DNA of 64,000 bases from Aralia elata (Eukaryota; Streptophyta; Magnoliopsida; Apiales; Araliaceae), in assembly GCA_034770075.1 (NCBI GenBank), contig JAVJAP010000023.1, positions 744,001 through 808,000 of the forward strand, in the 5' to 3' direction. How positions within the stretch are numbered: the stretch's first letter is position 1; every line of letters starts with the position of its first letter. Under the pieces are notes generated by a model. That model was not told where the DNA came from. It saw nothing but the letters and a program-made list of their open reading frames with translations, and searched no databases. This document shows, in pieces, positions 22,912-34,727 of this stretch. The translations under genes were made by a program, and so were the position numbers.

Positions 22912-23877
22912 ATGTCAAACTCGCTATCACTGCGTAGTATACTTGATGCTAACAAACTGACCAGACCAAATTACATGGACTGGTTAAGGAATCTGAGAAT
23001 TGTTCTCACTTCTGAAAAGATTTCTTATGTCCTAAATTCGCTCGTCCCTATAAATGTTGCAGAAACAATCTCTAGGGAAGAGATTGTTACTTTCAGAAAG
23101 TGGCAAGATGATGCAATCCTGGCTCAATGCATCATGCTCGCATCCATAAGTAATGAGCTTCAGCGTCAGCATGAAACTATGGATGCTTCTACTATATTGT
23201 TGCACCTCAAGAAGTTGTATGGTGAGCAAAGTAGGACTGCTAGATATCAGATATCTAAGTAGCTTTTCCGATCTCAAATGACCGAAGGCATTACCGTTGA
23301 GACACATGTCCTAAAGATGATCAATCTGATTGAACAACTTGGACAACTAGGGTTCGTAACGGATGGGGAGCTAAGTTTAGATTTGATCTTGCAATCACTT
23401 CCGAACACCTTCTCACAATTTGTTGTGAATTTTCACATGAATAAATTGGACGTCAGGTTGCCTGAGTTACTTAACATGCTGAAAACTGCTGAAGGTCACT
23501 TCTCATCCAATAAGAACCAAGTCTTACTAGTGGATGATTCTTCCAAGAAAAGGAAGAGGCCCAAGGTATCTTCTGAAAAGAAGAAAAACAAGAAGGCTAA
23601 GGGCAAGGCGAAAGGAAAGGATAATAAGAAAGCTGATCCAGGTAGCAAAGGAATTTGCTACCATTGCAATGAGCCGGAACACTGGAAGAGGAACTGCAAG
23701 CAGTATCTTACGGACCAAAAGAAGCTTGGAGAAGCTTCGACTTTTGATCTACGTTTGTTCATGATTGAAATTAATTTTTCTAAAAGTCAAAATTCTACTT
23801 GGGTATTGGATACCGGTTGTGGTTCTCACATATGTAACAATATGCAGGGACTAAGCAGAAAAGCTGAACAAGGATGA
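22912..23877 (+). pseudogene. CopA2 Gag and protease start, broken
   Basis: The start at 22912 (MSNSLSLRS) is equivalent to CopA1 10441. The gag domain is interrupted by TAG at about 23260 (in QISK*LF) but continues in frame to the CCHC knuckle, where the tryptophan codon TGG is intact, unlike CopA1 and CopA3. The last part of the knuckle region reads on into the protease DTG (WVLDTGCGSH). A small deletion near 23860, in the equivalent of SRSRKL, shifts the frame and ends the ORF. Confidence 0.85.
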
Positions 23878-25730
23878 AGTCATCCTACGAGTGAGAAATG
23901 GAGCAAAGGTTACTGCATTAGCTATAGGAACTTATTATTTAGCACTGCCTACAGGCAAGTCCGTTAGTTTAAATAATTGCTATTATGTTCCAACACTCAT
24001 TAGAAACATTATTTCAATTTCTGTATTGGATATGGATGGTTTTGATATTATAATAATTTACAACAGTTGTTCTATTTATAATAAAAATGTTTTATATGGT
24101 GTTGGCAATTTACTGAATGGACTTTACATACTTGACTTGCATGAAAATATATTTCAAATTGAACAAACTAAGAAAAGAAAAAGAGATGATATTAATTATA
24201 CCTTTATGTGGCATTGTAGACTCGGTCATATTAATGAAACAAGATTAACCAAGTTGCATAAAGATAGGCTTTTAGAGCTATCTAATTTTGAATCATATCC
24301 AACTTGTGAATCTTGTCTCATGGGTTAGATGACTAAATCTCCTTTTAGTGGAAAAGGAGAAAAAGTTACAGAGTTGTTAGCGTTGGTACACACAGACGTA
24401 TGTAGACCTATGACAACGAATGCACGAGGATGGTATTCTTATTTTATTACTTTCACTAATGATTATTCTAAATTTGGATATGTGTATTTAATGAACTACA
24501 AATCTGAATCGTTTGAAAAGTTCAAAGAATTCAGAAGTGAAGTAGAGAAGCAAACTAGTAAGAGTATTAAGATTCTTCGATCGGATCGAGGAGGAGAATA
24601 CTTAACCAATGAGTTTCTATTTTGTCTCAAAGAAAATGGTATAATCTCACAATGGACTCCACCAAGGACGACACAGTTGAATGGTGTATCTGAAAGGAGA
24701 AATCGAACATTGTTGGACACGGTTCGTTCCATGATGAGTTTTACCGACCTTCTAGTATCCTTCTAGGGTTATGCCCTAGAATCGACTGCATACCAACTTA
24801 ACAAAGTACCTACCAAATCCGTCCCAAAGACTCCATATGAATTATGGACAGGGAGAAAACTAAATGTTAAGCATGTTAAGACTTGGGGTTGTCCAGCTTA
24901 TGTCAAAAAGTTTGAGTATGATAAGCTGAAGACTAGATCCGACAAATGTAGATTCGTGGGATACCCTAAAGAAATATCAGGGTATTATTTCTATCATCCT
25001 ACTAATCAAAAGGTGTTTATTACGAAACATGTTGCCTTCTTGGAAAAGGAGTTTATCCTTGAAGGGGGTCAGTGGGAGTAAGATATATCTTGAAGAAGTT
25101 CAAGAACCACAAAATACTACGGATCAAAGTCAGGTACCTGACCAAGTGGAAGAACCTAATGTACCACAACCTATTCGTAAATCTGGAAGAGTACCGAAGA
25201 TACCTGATAGGTATGGATTCATCATAGAGGATGATGATGAGGTACGCATCATAGGTGATGATGATCCATTGACTTACGAAGAGACTATGAGTAGTAAAGA
25301 CTAAGAGAAATGGCCAGAAGCCATGAAATCCGAGATGGACTCCATGTACGAAAACCAAGTATGGACTTTGGTTTCACCACCTGAGGGCATTAAGCCTATT
25401 GGGTACAAATGGGTTTTTAAGAGAAAGACTGGAGCGGACGGCAAGGTAGAGACCTATAAGGCCCGACTGGTTGCAAAAGGTTTCAAACAAAGATAAGAAG
25501 TTGACTATGATGAAACCTTCTCACCAGTAGCTATGCTCAAGTCCATTTGAATTTTGCTTGCAATTGCAGCTTATTATGACTACGAAATCTGGAAATGGAC
25601 GTGAAAACGACCTTCCTCAATGGAAAACTTGAGGAGAATGTATATATGATACAGTCAGAGAGTTTTGTTTTAACGGTTGGAACAAATCAAGTCTGTAAGG
25701 TACAACGATCCATCTATGGATTGAAGCAAG
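23878..25730 (+). pseudogene. CopA2 Pol (protease end, integrase, RT start), broken
   Basis: Integrase zinc residues (WHCRLGH, CESC) and core motifs (HTDVC, RSDRGGEY, SERRN) are recognisable. Stops include TAG at 24326, TAG at about 24765 in the tryptophan of SFWGYA (shared with CopA1), TAA at ~25303, TAA at ~25495 (CAA in CopA1) and TGA at ~25547 (CGA in CopA1). An extra G in the run at ~25067 shifts the frame and is shared with CopA3. The gene is cut at 25730, just after the RT sequence YGLKQ, by TatC and resumes at 37398. Confidence 0.88.
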
Positions 25731-27794
25731 TGTAGACACCCAAATTTTGCACTTCGTATACTAACCCTGACAAGAGGGCAAATTCGTCCATTGAGCCGGC
25801 CTACGAGAGCGAAGGATGGGCGCAAGTACGAACATTCGACGCCACCGCGACGATTTTCAAATCAAAACTAACATGACAACAAGGCCGTCCGAAATGAGCA
25901 TTCCCGAATGATGTGGCACGTCTCCCAGTAATTCCCAGACTGCAAAATACAAGCCTATCGGCGAAAACCGACGTCACGACACGAGAATCGAGGCATGGCA
26001 CAAAAACGAGAAAGTCAAGCCAGCCAGCCGCGGATTGATCTGCGGCCAATAAGTGCGCCTTTTGAAAACACAGAACTCGAAACACAGAAACCGAAAATCA
26101 GCTGAGTTGAGGGGTGGCGGCCAGCCAGCCGCAGATCAATCTGCGGCTGGCTCTGGCTAGCCTATTTCAGCTCATTCCTTCATTCAGCATCCAGGGGGGA
26201 GCAGGCGGAGAGAGAGGAAGAAAACAGCAGCAGCAGCTCGGGAAGAGAGGAAGAAATAGGAAGAAATTGCAAGAAAATAGAGAGAAAAGAGAGGAAAAAA
26301 GTGAGGAATTATATATTTTGTGTAAGATTATATATCCTATACCTTCTACTCTATTCAATATACAAATTCATACACATTGTGAGGATTATTTGCAAGGTGA
26401 AAAGACCATCTCTATAGCAATTTTGATATATCATTTCGTTAATCTTTTTGTCAATTGGGTTATGTGAAATGTAATTTTTCTTGTATATTGTTGTGGATAC
26501 ATGGATTAGGGACCATTAGTGAAGGTTTCCACGGAAACAAATGCTTCCTAATTACCCGAGGATGTCCATTTAGTGAATTAATTTAGCTTGTTATGATGAT
26601 GTATTGTGCTTAGTTTGTTTAGATTACCATTTTGGGATATTGTGGTTGTTTGGCCATCTTGGATATGAGCCTAGAAACGCGACCCCGTGGTCCAAATTCG
26701 ATGATGGACATCTTTTGATATAAGTAGTAGGAACGATGTAATCTTCATTGTGAATATGTAATCGTCGGGCCTTAAAACGACGCCAAGGCGAGAATCGTGT
26801 TTTAGGCCCCGTCATAGTGAAAATACGTGATTGTGGGGGTTGGGGTTATTTTGATGGCTCACATGCCCATGAATAGCCCCAACGCATTTTAATGCTTAAT
26901 TTGATTCATGACACACAAAATTGATTTCAAAGCTAAACGATGGAGATTTTCATAAAATCAATCAAATTAGGTTATTAGCATCACGAGGATAAGAAATTGG
27001 AAGTGCTAATGAATGTCGATTCATCTTTAAACGAGAAGATTAAAGAATATCGTTTTCAAACATCACAAGAAATGGTTTTATAAATTAAAGGATGTTTTAT
27101 TAAACCGTTGTGCATAGGGTTAAAGAGATCCTAGAAATTGCCCGTCATTCTGTGAAAGCAACGTATAGATCTCGATTCCTATTTTGACGAAGGTTTAAAA
27201 AACTCTTGTTTTGCCAAAACGACACCTAATGAAAACCTTGCAGTTTTGACAATTAAAATCAAACCTTTCTAATAAAGAATAAAGCTTTCTCGTAGAAGCC
27301 GAAGGACATTCCAAAGCACTCTCAAAACATGACTTTCCCTCAAAATCCAAAACGATTCTTTCATACAAACTCATCACAACATTCCCATAGGAATACACAC
27401 ACACACGCGCACGCATACACATTTTAAGAATTAAAAGGATAGGAAAAGCATCAAGATTGCGGTAACCGTGTTTCACGGAAGTCGGGGGGTGCCTAACACC
27501 TTCCCCTCGCTTAAGCAAGCCCCCGAACTCTATGAATCTCGGTTCGCAGACCAATTAATTTAGAGTCACATATGAGCCAGCGATTTACAAAAAACGAAAT
27601 TCGGATGAGTTGGTACATCCCTTTCAAATATACCAACTGGCGATTCTGGTCAATTGGCTCATCATAAAAAAACGATCTTTCAAAACCCCGTCGACATTAA
27701 TGCCGACCTTTTCCAAAAGAATCATCTAAACCAAAAGGATAAAATTGGAAAGGGGTAACAATCACCAAAAGGAGCGACATTCCCGGCGTCGACA
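25731..27794 (+). repeat. TatC 5' LTR
   Basis: 2064 bp. It differs from the 3' LTR mainly by scattered substitutions and a short CAGCAG-type length change near 26225. It contains a purine-rich stretch at 26205-26310 and an (AC)n run near 27400. Translations across it show no known domain. Confidence 0.92.
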
Positions 27795-27795
27795 G

Positions 27796-27812
27796 CTGGC
27801 GACTCTGCTGGG
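27796..27812 (+). promoter_or_regulatory. TatC primer-binding site
   Basis: CTGGCGACTCTGCTGGG follows the LTR end after one base. The TGGCGACTCTGCTGGG form is the one I associate with Tat/Ogre-type elements primed by an arginine tRNA; the tRNA identity is from memory and unchecked. Confidence 0.65.
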
Positions 27813-28498
27813 AAAACTATAGAGGGCTTAAGCCGCGTTCGAATCTTGATGCTATCCTATCCTTTAAAAATTCATGAATATATGTGTGCATGCGATATTT
27901 TGATTTTTTTGCTTTTGTCGTGTGAATGTGTGTTTTGTCCAATAAATGAATAATTGAATGGAATTGCTTTACTTTAAAGTAATCATTTGCATACGGTGAG
28001 GACGATGAATGTGAATGTATGTTGAGAGTGTACCTCCTCTTAAGGCGAACCCGTCGGTTGCTTATTACTGGACTTGAAGGGGCTGCTCCCCGGAGATGGC
28101 TCAGGAAACGCACCATCCAAATCCGCTCCAATCGAAAGGATTCAGACGAGTAGATTGCGAAGATTTGGGGACCTTCATGCCGAAAAGCCCGCGAGAGTAA
28201 CCCTAGGGTAGGTCAGCCTCTGATAAACCTAACGAAAGGGAAGCTTCTTCATGCCCTTTTATCGTTCAGTCAAATAAATAAATGTCATGTAAATGGCATA
28301 CAACTGTCATACCGTCATCATCATAATAAATATGTCATGTATCATGTGATTACATCACCTGCACATATAAAGAGAATACTGACATGGTTTTTGCAGGAAG
28401 GCAATCCGTACCACGTACCAAGGTTTTCTAAAACTTCTAAATACTATCCTGTCATCGAACACTGACCTTGTTTTGCAGGATCAGATTAGAGAACCTAA
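27813..28498 (+). other. TatC leader, no recognised content
   Basis: Nothing coding was recognised between primer site and the AAT repeat. Short direct repeats of ATGTCAT are scattered around 28280-28340. Confidence 0.5.
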
Positions 28499-28499
28499 A

Positions 28500-28550
<51 letters not shown>
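28499..28550. repeat. (AAT)17 microsatellite
   Basis: About 17 uninterrupted AAT units. In one frame this reads as poly-asparagine, which makes an apparent but meaningless ORF start. Confidence 0.95.
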
Positions 28551-28648
28551 CATGCATCAGTGTTGACATGCATCTGCCAACTTGTAACTGGCATAGTATT
28601 AAGAGGCTGTAAAGTCCATACTCCATCCATCCAAATGGCAGAGGCTGA

Positions 28649-28778
28649 TAGCCATGAAATTACAGTTCTGCCACTCCAACAATACGGCCGAATACGAGGG
28701 ATTCATCCCAGGACTGAGATTAGCCCTGGGAATGGGAATCAAAAAGATGATAGTAGTTGGAGACTCGAATTGGTCATC
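28649..28778 (+). pseudogene. TatC RNase H fragment
   Basis: One frame reads NNTAEYEGFIPGLRLALGMG followed by KKMIVVGDSN, matching the conserved RNase H core of Tat-lineage gypsy elements, with the catalytic E of AEYE and D of GDS. It is only ~42 residues; the flanks go out of frame. Confidence 0.8.
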
Positions 28779-28860
28779 CGGCAGGCCATGGGAATATACA
28801 GCACCAAAGGGCATAATTGGGACCTAGCTACGAGACTGCTGAGATATCTGGAAGCCGAAG

Positions 28861-29083
28861 AAGCCCACAGACAAATGAACGAAGTACATGGCGATGTGTG
28901 TGGAGCCCATATGAGCAGAACATTTTTGGCAAAGAAAATCATGTGAACGGGTCACTACTGGCTAACCATGAAAACTGACTGCGATGCTCATGTCAGGAAA
29001 TGCCATCAATGCCAGATCTATGCCAATGCGATCCATGCACCTCCTAATGAGCTCCATTGCTTGACCTCACCATGGCCAGTTGG
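28861..29083 (+). pseudogene. TatC integrase zinc-binding fragment
   Basis: The frame reads VHGDVCGAHMSRTFLAKKI, then a stop at ~28944, then TGHYWLTMKTDC, KCHQCQIYANAIHAPP and SPWP. Two histidines and the CHQC pair form the HHCC zinc site of a gypsy integrase. The SPWP just before the core domain is also typical. The core domain does not follow here. Confidence 0.85.
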
Positions 29084-29585
29084 ACCGTCCAGCAGGTGAT
29101 ATCCAGGAGGGGGTAAATCCAGGAATATGGCAGTGAATCCCGGCCAGTAGAAGATCAATGGGTTTTAAAATTCTGAGTTTTATTTCAAATCCCTGCACGC
29201 TCACGTCATTTTGTCATGTTATCCAAAAAGAAGATCATGTGCTAAAATGTTTTATATATATGACAAGCATTTTTGTTTTATGTCAGGTACCCCGATTTGA
29301 GGCATTCTAGCCTGACAAGCGATATGCCAAATTTGAAGGAGGATCACAATTTTGGTATAGAGCTAGATTTCGATCTGATGGGGATTGAGCAGGACGAGAC
29401 AGATATCGACAATACGCTTAACTAGATCAAAGGAGGGGTCGAAGATAAACCCAAACCCAACTTAGACCAAACCATCGCCATCAAACATCAGAACCCCTAA
29501 CAATCACAAAGAGCCCGGAGTAGGGGCAAATTCGACCGCAAAAAAAAAAAAGAAAAAAGAAAAAAAAAACCGAGTTGTTGAGCCT
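29084..29585 (+). other. TatC spacer between integrase and RT relics
   Basis: No confident homology. A stretch at ~29330-29420 translates to an acidic peptide (NFGIELDFDLMGIEQDETD) that could be the linker normally found upstream of RT in Tat elements. A poly-A rich run lies at 29540-29570. Confidence 0.45.
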
Positions 29586-29885
29586 TTATGGAGATATGTT
29601 CGCTTGATCCCGTGGCGACATGATTGGATTGTCCACAGACGTTATAGGACATCGACTGCCCATCAAGGAGGGTTCCGACCAATTAAGCAAAAGTTGAGAA
29701 CGTTGAAGCCTGAATGGAGGTTGAAAGTAAAGGACGAGATTATCAAGTGGTTTAAAGTAGGAATCATCACGGTGTCTATTTACCCTGAATGGCTTTCCGA
29801 CAGAATCCCAGTACCACACCCTGGAGGAGAAGTAAGGGGCCGCATCGACTATAGAAATCTGAACGATGCCCTCAAGGAGGAGATA
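29586..29885 (+). pseudogene. TatC reverse transcriptase N-terminal fragment
   Basis: One frame reads GDMFA-stop-SRGDMIGL...IGHRLPIKEG and the next FRPIKQKLRTLKPEW, WFKVGIITVSIYPEWL, IPVPHPGGEV and RIDYRNLND. This is the RT start of Tat-lineage elements, through the first catalytic-domain motif. The YxDD half is absent. The TGA in FA*S sits at the usual tryptophan. It lies downstream of the integrase zinc fragment, the reverse of the normal RT-RNase H-integrase order. Confidence 0.85.
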
Positions 29886-29886
29886 T

Positions 29887-30190
29887 GCGACAAATTCAAG
29901 ATCAAATATTTTGATTCAGTCATTTACCGGCCCAAAATGAATGGGGCAGTGGGGGCTGCAAATAAAACACAAAGACGATCATGGGAAGAATGTCCGCCAA
30001 TCATCGGGGATGGCCGGATTTACTGTCGCTCACCCTGTTTGCCTATCGAACCTCAGTTCGCACATTTGCAGGGGCAGCCCCTTACGCATCTCCCAGGCAT
30101 ACGATAAGAGGGTACGATCCCGGAAATTCGAAATAAACGATTTAGTCCTCAAAAGGATCGCGCCCTGCCAAGACGAAGCTATGGAGAATT
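29887..30190 (+). pseudogene. TatC integrase core C-terminal fragment
   Basis: YRPKMNGAVGAANKT marks the catalytic-glutamate region of gypsy integrases, though the expected glutamate in VEAANK is glycine here. After frameshifts, FAYRTSVRTFAGAAPYAS and then RVRSRKFEINDLVLKRI match the core end and C-terminal domain. It is joined almost directly to the RT fragment. Confidence 0.82.
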
Positions 30191-30909
30191 TCGCTCTAAA
30201 TTAAAAGGAGCTGTCACGAAAAAAAATAAAATAAAAAAAAAAATCCTCTCTGGGGGAGCCCTCATCTTACAAGGAATGGACGGGAAGGCGTTCCCCAGCC
30301 CGTTAATTCTGACTCTGTGAAACAACTCTGTGATCTAAAAAAAAAAAATCAAAAATCCCCCAAACCTTTCGACAAGTCAAAGGACCGGATCTTTTGTCAG
30401 CCCAGCGAGATACCGATGCAACCAGTACAAGGGAGATCACAAGAAAAGCAACTTAACATTGGGGCATTTATCAACTACCTAGGAAATGATGACATACAAA
30501 TTGGCACCCATGCAACAATCCCATCAACATGCACCATCATCATCAAATGCTACGATCATCTGGCATTTGTCAAGCATAGTTTTCCCGGGATACGGTGACC
30601 CGCGTGAAAGGGGATTTTATTTGACTTGATAGGAATCGGATTAATTCTGACAAGCAATCGTGGAGCACGATCGTGAGTATGATTAGACGAAGAAGGCTAT
30701 TCAACCTTTTGATCGGGTACAAAGCCTTAATTCAAAGCAACGTTTGCGACAGAATCGACCTCATGTGCTAGTCTTCACTTTGCATTTGCACGAACTTTCA
30801 GTTATGGGGTATAGAACTATGATGACGTTGATGACAATTGACACGTAGTCAGACAGTCAGTAATTATCAAGCTAATATCAAGAGGTCGGACGCTAAATGA
30901 TTATCAAGC
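30191..30909 (+). other. TatC non-coding stretch
   Basis: A-rich runs at ~30215-30245 and 30340-30350. Nothing recognisable as protein, RNA or repeat. Confidence 0.4.
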
Positions 30910-31405
30910 TAATGTCTCGAATCGTGGCCTGGGTTATTCGAGTAATTAAGCCCGAGGGGTGTCTCTACACCTGGCGCCCTAAAGCCATCTGGTTTGGGAG
31001 TCGCTGGCCTAACACTCGTTACATGGGTAACTCAGAGCCTAAGAAAACGAGCATTGCAGTAGAGGAGGCCCGAGCAGATTCGAATCGTGGCATGGGCTAC
31101 TCGAGTAATTAAGCCTAAGGGGTGTCTCTGCATCTGGTGCCCTAAAGCCGTCTGGTTTGGGAGTCACTGGCCTAACACTCGCTACATGGGTAACTCAAGC
31201 CTAAGAAAATGAATCTTGCGCAAGGTCAAACAAAGAATGAATGGTGCAGACCACCAGCTTGTCTCGAACCGTGGCCTTTGTTACTCGAGTAAATAAACCC
31301 GAAGGGGTGTCTGTACACCTAATGCCCCAAAACCGTCTGGTTTGGGAGTCATTAGTCCAAAACTCGTTAAATGGGTAACTTTGAATAGCCTAAGAAAACG
31401 AGACA
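30910..31405 (+). repeat. Three ~170-bp tandem repeats in TatC
   Basis: Units begin near 30918, 31084 and 31267. Each holds CGTGGC, TCGAGTAATTAAGCC, GGGGTGTCT, CGTCTGGTTTGGGAGTC and ATGGGTAACT in the same order. The third is the most diverged, and spacings are 166 and ~183 bases. Confidence 0.85.
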
Positions 31406-32590
31406 AGTGAAGTGGGCTAATAAAGAGAAAAGATAATACGAAAAACTCTCGGCCTTAAACAAGAAGTCATGGAAGAGAAACCACTACTGAATGCTGCATC
31501 GCATAGTGCATTTGTCATATGACGTCAATCCTACTAAGAACGTTGTCGAGAATGGAGACAGAATACCTTTGACGAGGGAAGGTAGTTCTTTTGAATTCGA
31601 CCTTACTCATGTACAATGACCATGAATGCTTGAAGGTGTTCTTACGATTTCATAACTCGTTAAATAGAAAATCATCAACTCACGAGGGATTGAAAATAAC
31701 TTCCAATCTAGTACATGCACGGTTCACAACTCGCTAGATTGTGCGATCAACAGATATTCAATTTCATGTGCTTTGACTGCATTTAATCTTTTGTCGAGAC
31801 TATAATATCTTTGTGTTGAACTAACACCAATGGCCCGAGCTTGCAAGGTTTTGCATTTGTTAGTCGTCTGATATGCAGGATCTTGCAGAGCTGTGGATAA
31901 CTCAACACGGTCAACATCGCGAGTTTTTCGATAGAAATTCTTGGTAATAACACACGCCAAGGCATGGGCAGTTGAGAATTGTGAAATGGAAGGAAGCTGA
32001 GGCTGCACAGGACTTCTCGGCATTGGGCCTCTCCCCAATCCTGACTATCACTGCCTCGACATCCAAATGATCCACGTGTATGAGCATATACAAGGATGAT
32101 ATAATGCGGGACAACAGCATATCGGCCAGCAGAAATGATCAAAAGGCCAAGGAGCCCAACATAGCTGTCGATCATCACAGAGAGCGAAACAGACTGCCTC
32201 AATACGATGAAATGAAGACGACCAAGAGCAGGCAGAGTACCAAACCAATGTTGAAGTCTAGGAACTAACTTCACGACGAGGCGTGATCCAATCAAATGTT
32301 GGCAAACAATGACGACGGTCGAATCGTATCATTTGACTGAACAGGGGTCATTTCTATCTAAACATATGTTGTGCACATGCATCTGCCCATAACATATCTG
32401 CCAGATCATGCATAACATCTTTTGCATGCATACATGTATGATCAAAATGAAAATCTTCAGGGGAAAGTACAAGCACGTCGCTTTCAACCTCACAAATGAT
32501 CAGACCGTGATGGCTTTTGCGGCATGGTACGTGGACGATGTTGGTGGGAGATCCAGGACAGAAGCCGATCACACATCCCACTTCAAGAAA
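31406..32590 (+). other. TatC non-coding stretch before the minisatellite
   Basis: No domain was recognised on either strand. Overlapping open frames on the minus strand (31724-32300) show no known motif. A 13-base ACAGGGGTCATTT at 32341-32353 recurs beyond the minisatellite at 34593-34605. Confidence 0.45.
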
Positions 32591-32599
32591 TCACTATAA

Positions 32600-34345
32600 A
32601 AACTCAACGACCCCTGGGAAGGGCTGGTATCCAAAAAATCAACGATCCCTGGGAAGGGCTGGTATCCAAAAAATCAACGACCCCTGGGAAGGGCTGGTAT
32701 CCAAACAATCAACGACCTCTGGTAAGGGCTGGTATCCAAACAATCAACAACCCCTGGGAAGGGCTGGTATCCAAAAAATCAACGACCCCTGGGAAGGGCT
32801 GGTATCCAAACAATCAACGATTCCTGGGAAGGGCTGGTATCCAAAAACTCAACGATCCTTGGGAAGGGCTGGTATCCAAAAAATCAACGATCCCTGGGAA
32901 GGGCTGGTATCCAAAAATCAACGATCCCTGGGAAGGGCTGGTATCCAAAAACTCAACGATCCCTGGGAAGGGCTGCTATCCAAAAATCAACGATCCCTGG
33001 GAAGGGCTGGTATCCAAAAACTCAACGATCTCCGGGAAGGGCTGGTATCCAAAAATCAACGATCCCTGGGAAGGGCTGGTATCCATAAACTCAACGATCC
33101 CTGGGAAGGGCTGGTATCTAAAAAATCAACGATCCCTGGGAAGGGCTGGTATCCAAAAATCAACGAACCCTGGGAAGGGCTAGTATCCAAAAATCAACGA
33201 TCCCTGGGAAGGGCTGGTATCCAAAAAATCAACGATCCCTGGGAAGGGCTGGTATCCAAACAATCAACGATCCCTGGGAAGGGCTGGTATCCAAAAATCA
33301 ACGATCCCTGGGAAGGGCTGTTATCCAAAAAATCAACGATCCCTGGGAAGGGCTGGTATCCAAAAAATCAACGACCCCTGGGAAGGGCTGGTATCCAAAC
33401 AATCAACGACCCCTGGGAAGGGCTGGTATCCAAACCATCAACGATCCCTGGGAAGGGCTGGTATCCAAACAATCAACGACCCCTGGGAAGGGCTGGTATC
33501 CAAAAAATCAACGACCCCTGGGAAGGGCTGGTATCCAAACAATCAACGATTCCTGGGAAGGGCTGGTATCCAAAAACTCAACGATCCCTGGGAAGGGCTG
33601 GTATCCAAAAAATCAACGATCCCTGGGAAGGGCTGGTATCCAAAAATCAACGATCCCTGGGAAGGACTGGTATCCAAAAACTCAACGATCCCTGGGAAGG
33701 GCTGGTATCCAAAAATCAACGATCCCTGGGAAGGGCTGGTATCCAAAAACTTAACGATCCCTGGGAAGGACTGGTATCCAAAAAATCAACGATCCCTGGG
33801 AAGGGCTGGTATCCAAAAATCAACGATCCCTGGGAAGGGATGGTATCCAAAAAATCAACGATCCCTGGGAAGGGCTGGTATCCAAAAAATCAACGATCCC
33901 TGGGAAGGGCTGGTATCCAAACAATCAACGATCCCTGGGAAGGGCTGGTATCCAAAAATCAACGATCCCTGGGAAGGGCTGTTATCCAAAAAATCAACGA
34001 TCCCTGGGAAGGGCTGGTATCCAAAAAATCAACGACCCCTGGGAAGGGCTGGTATCCAAACAATCAACTACCCCTGGGAAAGGCTGGTATCCAAACAATC
34101 AACGATCCCTGGGAAGGGCTGGTATCTAAACAATCAACGACCCCTGGGAAGGGCTGGTATCCAAAAAATCAACGACCCCTGGGAAGGGCTGGTATCCAAA
34201 AAAATCAACGACCCCTGGGAAGGGCTGGTATCCAAACAATCAACGACCCTTGGGAAGGGCTGGTATCCAGAAAATCAACGACCCCTGGGAAGGGCTGGTA
34301 TCCAAACAATCAACGACCCCTGGGAAGGGCTGGTATCCGTACAAT
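32600..34345. repeat. 34-35-bp minisatellite, about 50 copies
   Basis: The unit is CAACGATCCCTGGGAAGGGC plus TGGTATCCAAAAAAT, with variants mainly in the A-rich end (AAAAAAT, AAACAAT, AAAACT) and GATCCC/GACCCC. Larger blocks recur (about 32790-33000 against 33510-33720), which suggests amplification of multi-unit segments. Because 35 is not a multiple of three and the unit lacks stops in all forward frames, a long open frame crosses it; this is not evidence of a protein. Confidence 0.97.
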
Positions 34346-34560
34346 CAATCACCCTGGGAAGGCATCCAAGCAAACCACAACAAGGTGGTGAGTGAACCTG
34401 GGAAGGCATCCAAGCAAATCACAACAAGGTGTTGAGCACCCTGGGAAGACATCCAAGCGAACCACAACAAGGTGGTGAACAACCCCTGGGAAGGGCCGAT
34501 ATCCAAAAAAAGTGAGCGATCCCTGGGAAGGGCTGAGATCCAAGCAAACCCCGACAAATG
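34346..34560. repeat. Variant higher-order units at the minisatellite edge
   Basis: Four or so longer units (~45-50 bp) keep CCTGGGAAGG and ATCCAAGC but add AACCACAACAAGGTGGTGA. They look like an expanded or ancestral form of the minisatellite unit. Confidence 0.8.
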
Positions 34561-34727
34561 ATGACATCTGTAGAACAGTATCAAAAGACTGTACAGGGGT
34601 CATTTTTCATCAAATTCACATTTTAAACATTGAATAGATGATAATTCTGTACGTGATCCATACAGGTTAGGTGTCAAGGTCCTAGCCTATCAGAGTCAAA
34701 AGCGATGGCTGCCAAGAACGATGTCCG

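Noticed and set aside
26114..26467. 117-codon frame in the TatC LTR with a glutamine/lysine-rich run
   Set aside because: Low-complexity purine-rich LTR sequence. The 3' LTR copy differs in frame at its start.
28473..28946. 157-codon frame with a poly-asparagine start
   Set aside because: The start is the AAT microsatellite. Only its end overlaps the integrase zinc relic, and the RNase H relic lies in another frame.
31724..32295. Overlapping minus-strand frames of 66-170 codons in TatC
   Set aside because: No recognised domain, several overlapping frames of similar length, no support from a second copy.
32600..34345. Regularly spaced repeats resembling a CRISPR array
   Set aside because: Units are head-to-tail with no unique spacers, in a plant retrotransposon.
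32517..34391. 624-codon open frame with a repeating peptide
   Set aside because: It is a by-product of a 34-35-bp tandem repeat that lacks stops in all three forward frames. No start context, no domain, and unit-length changes shift the frame.
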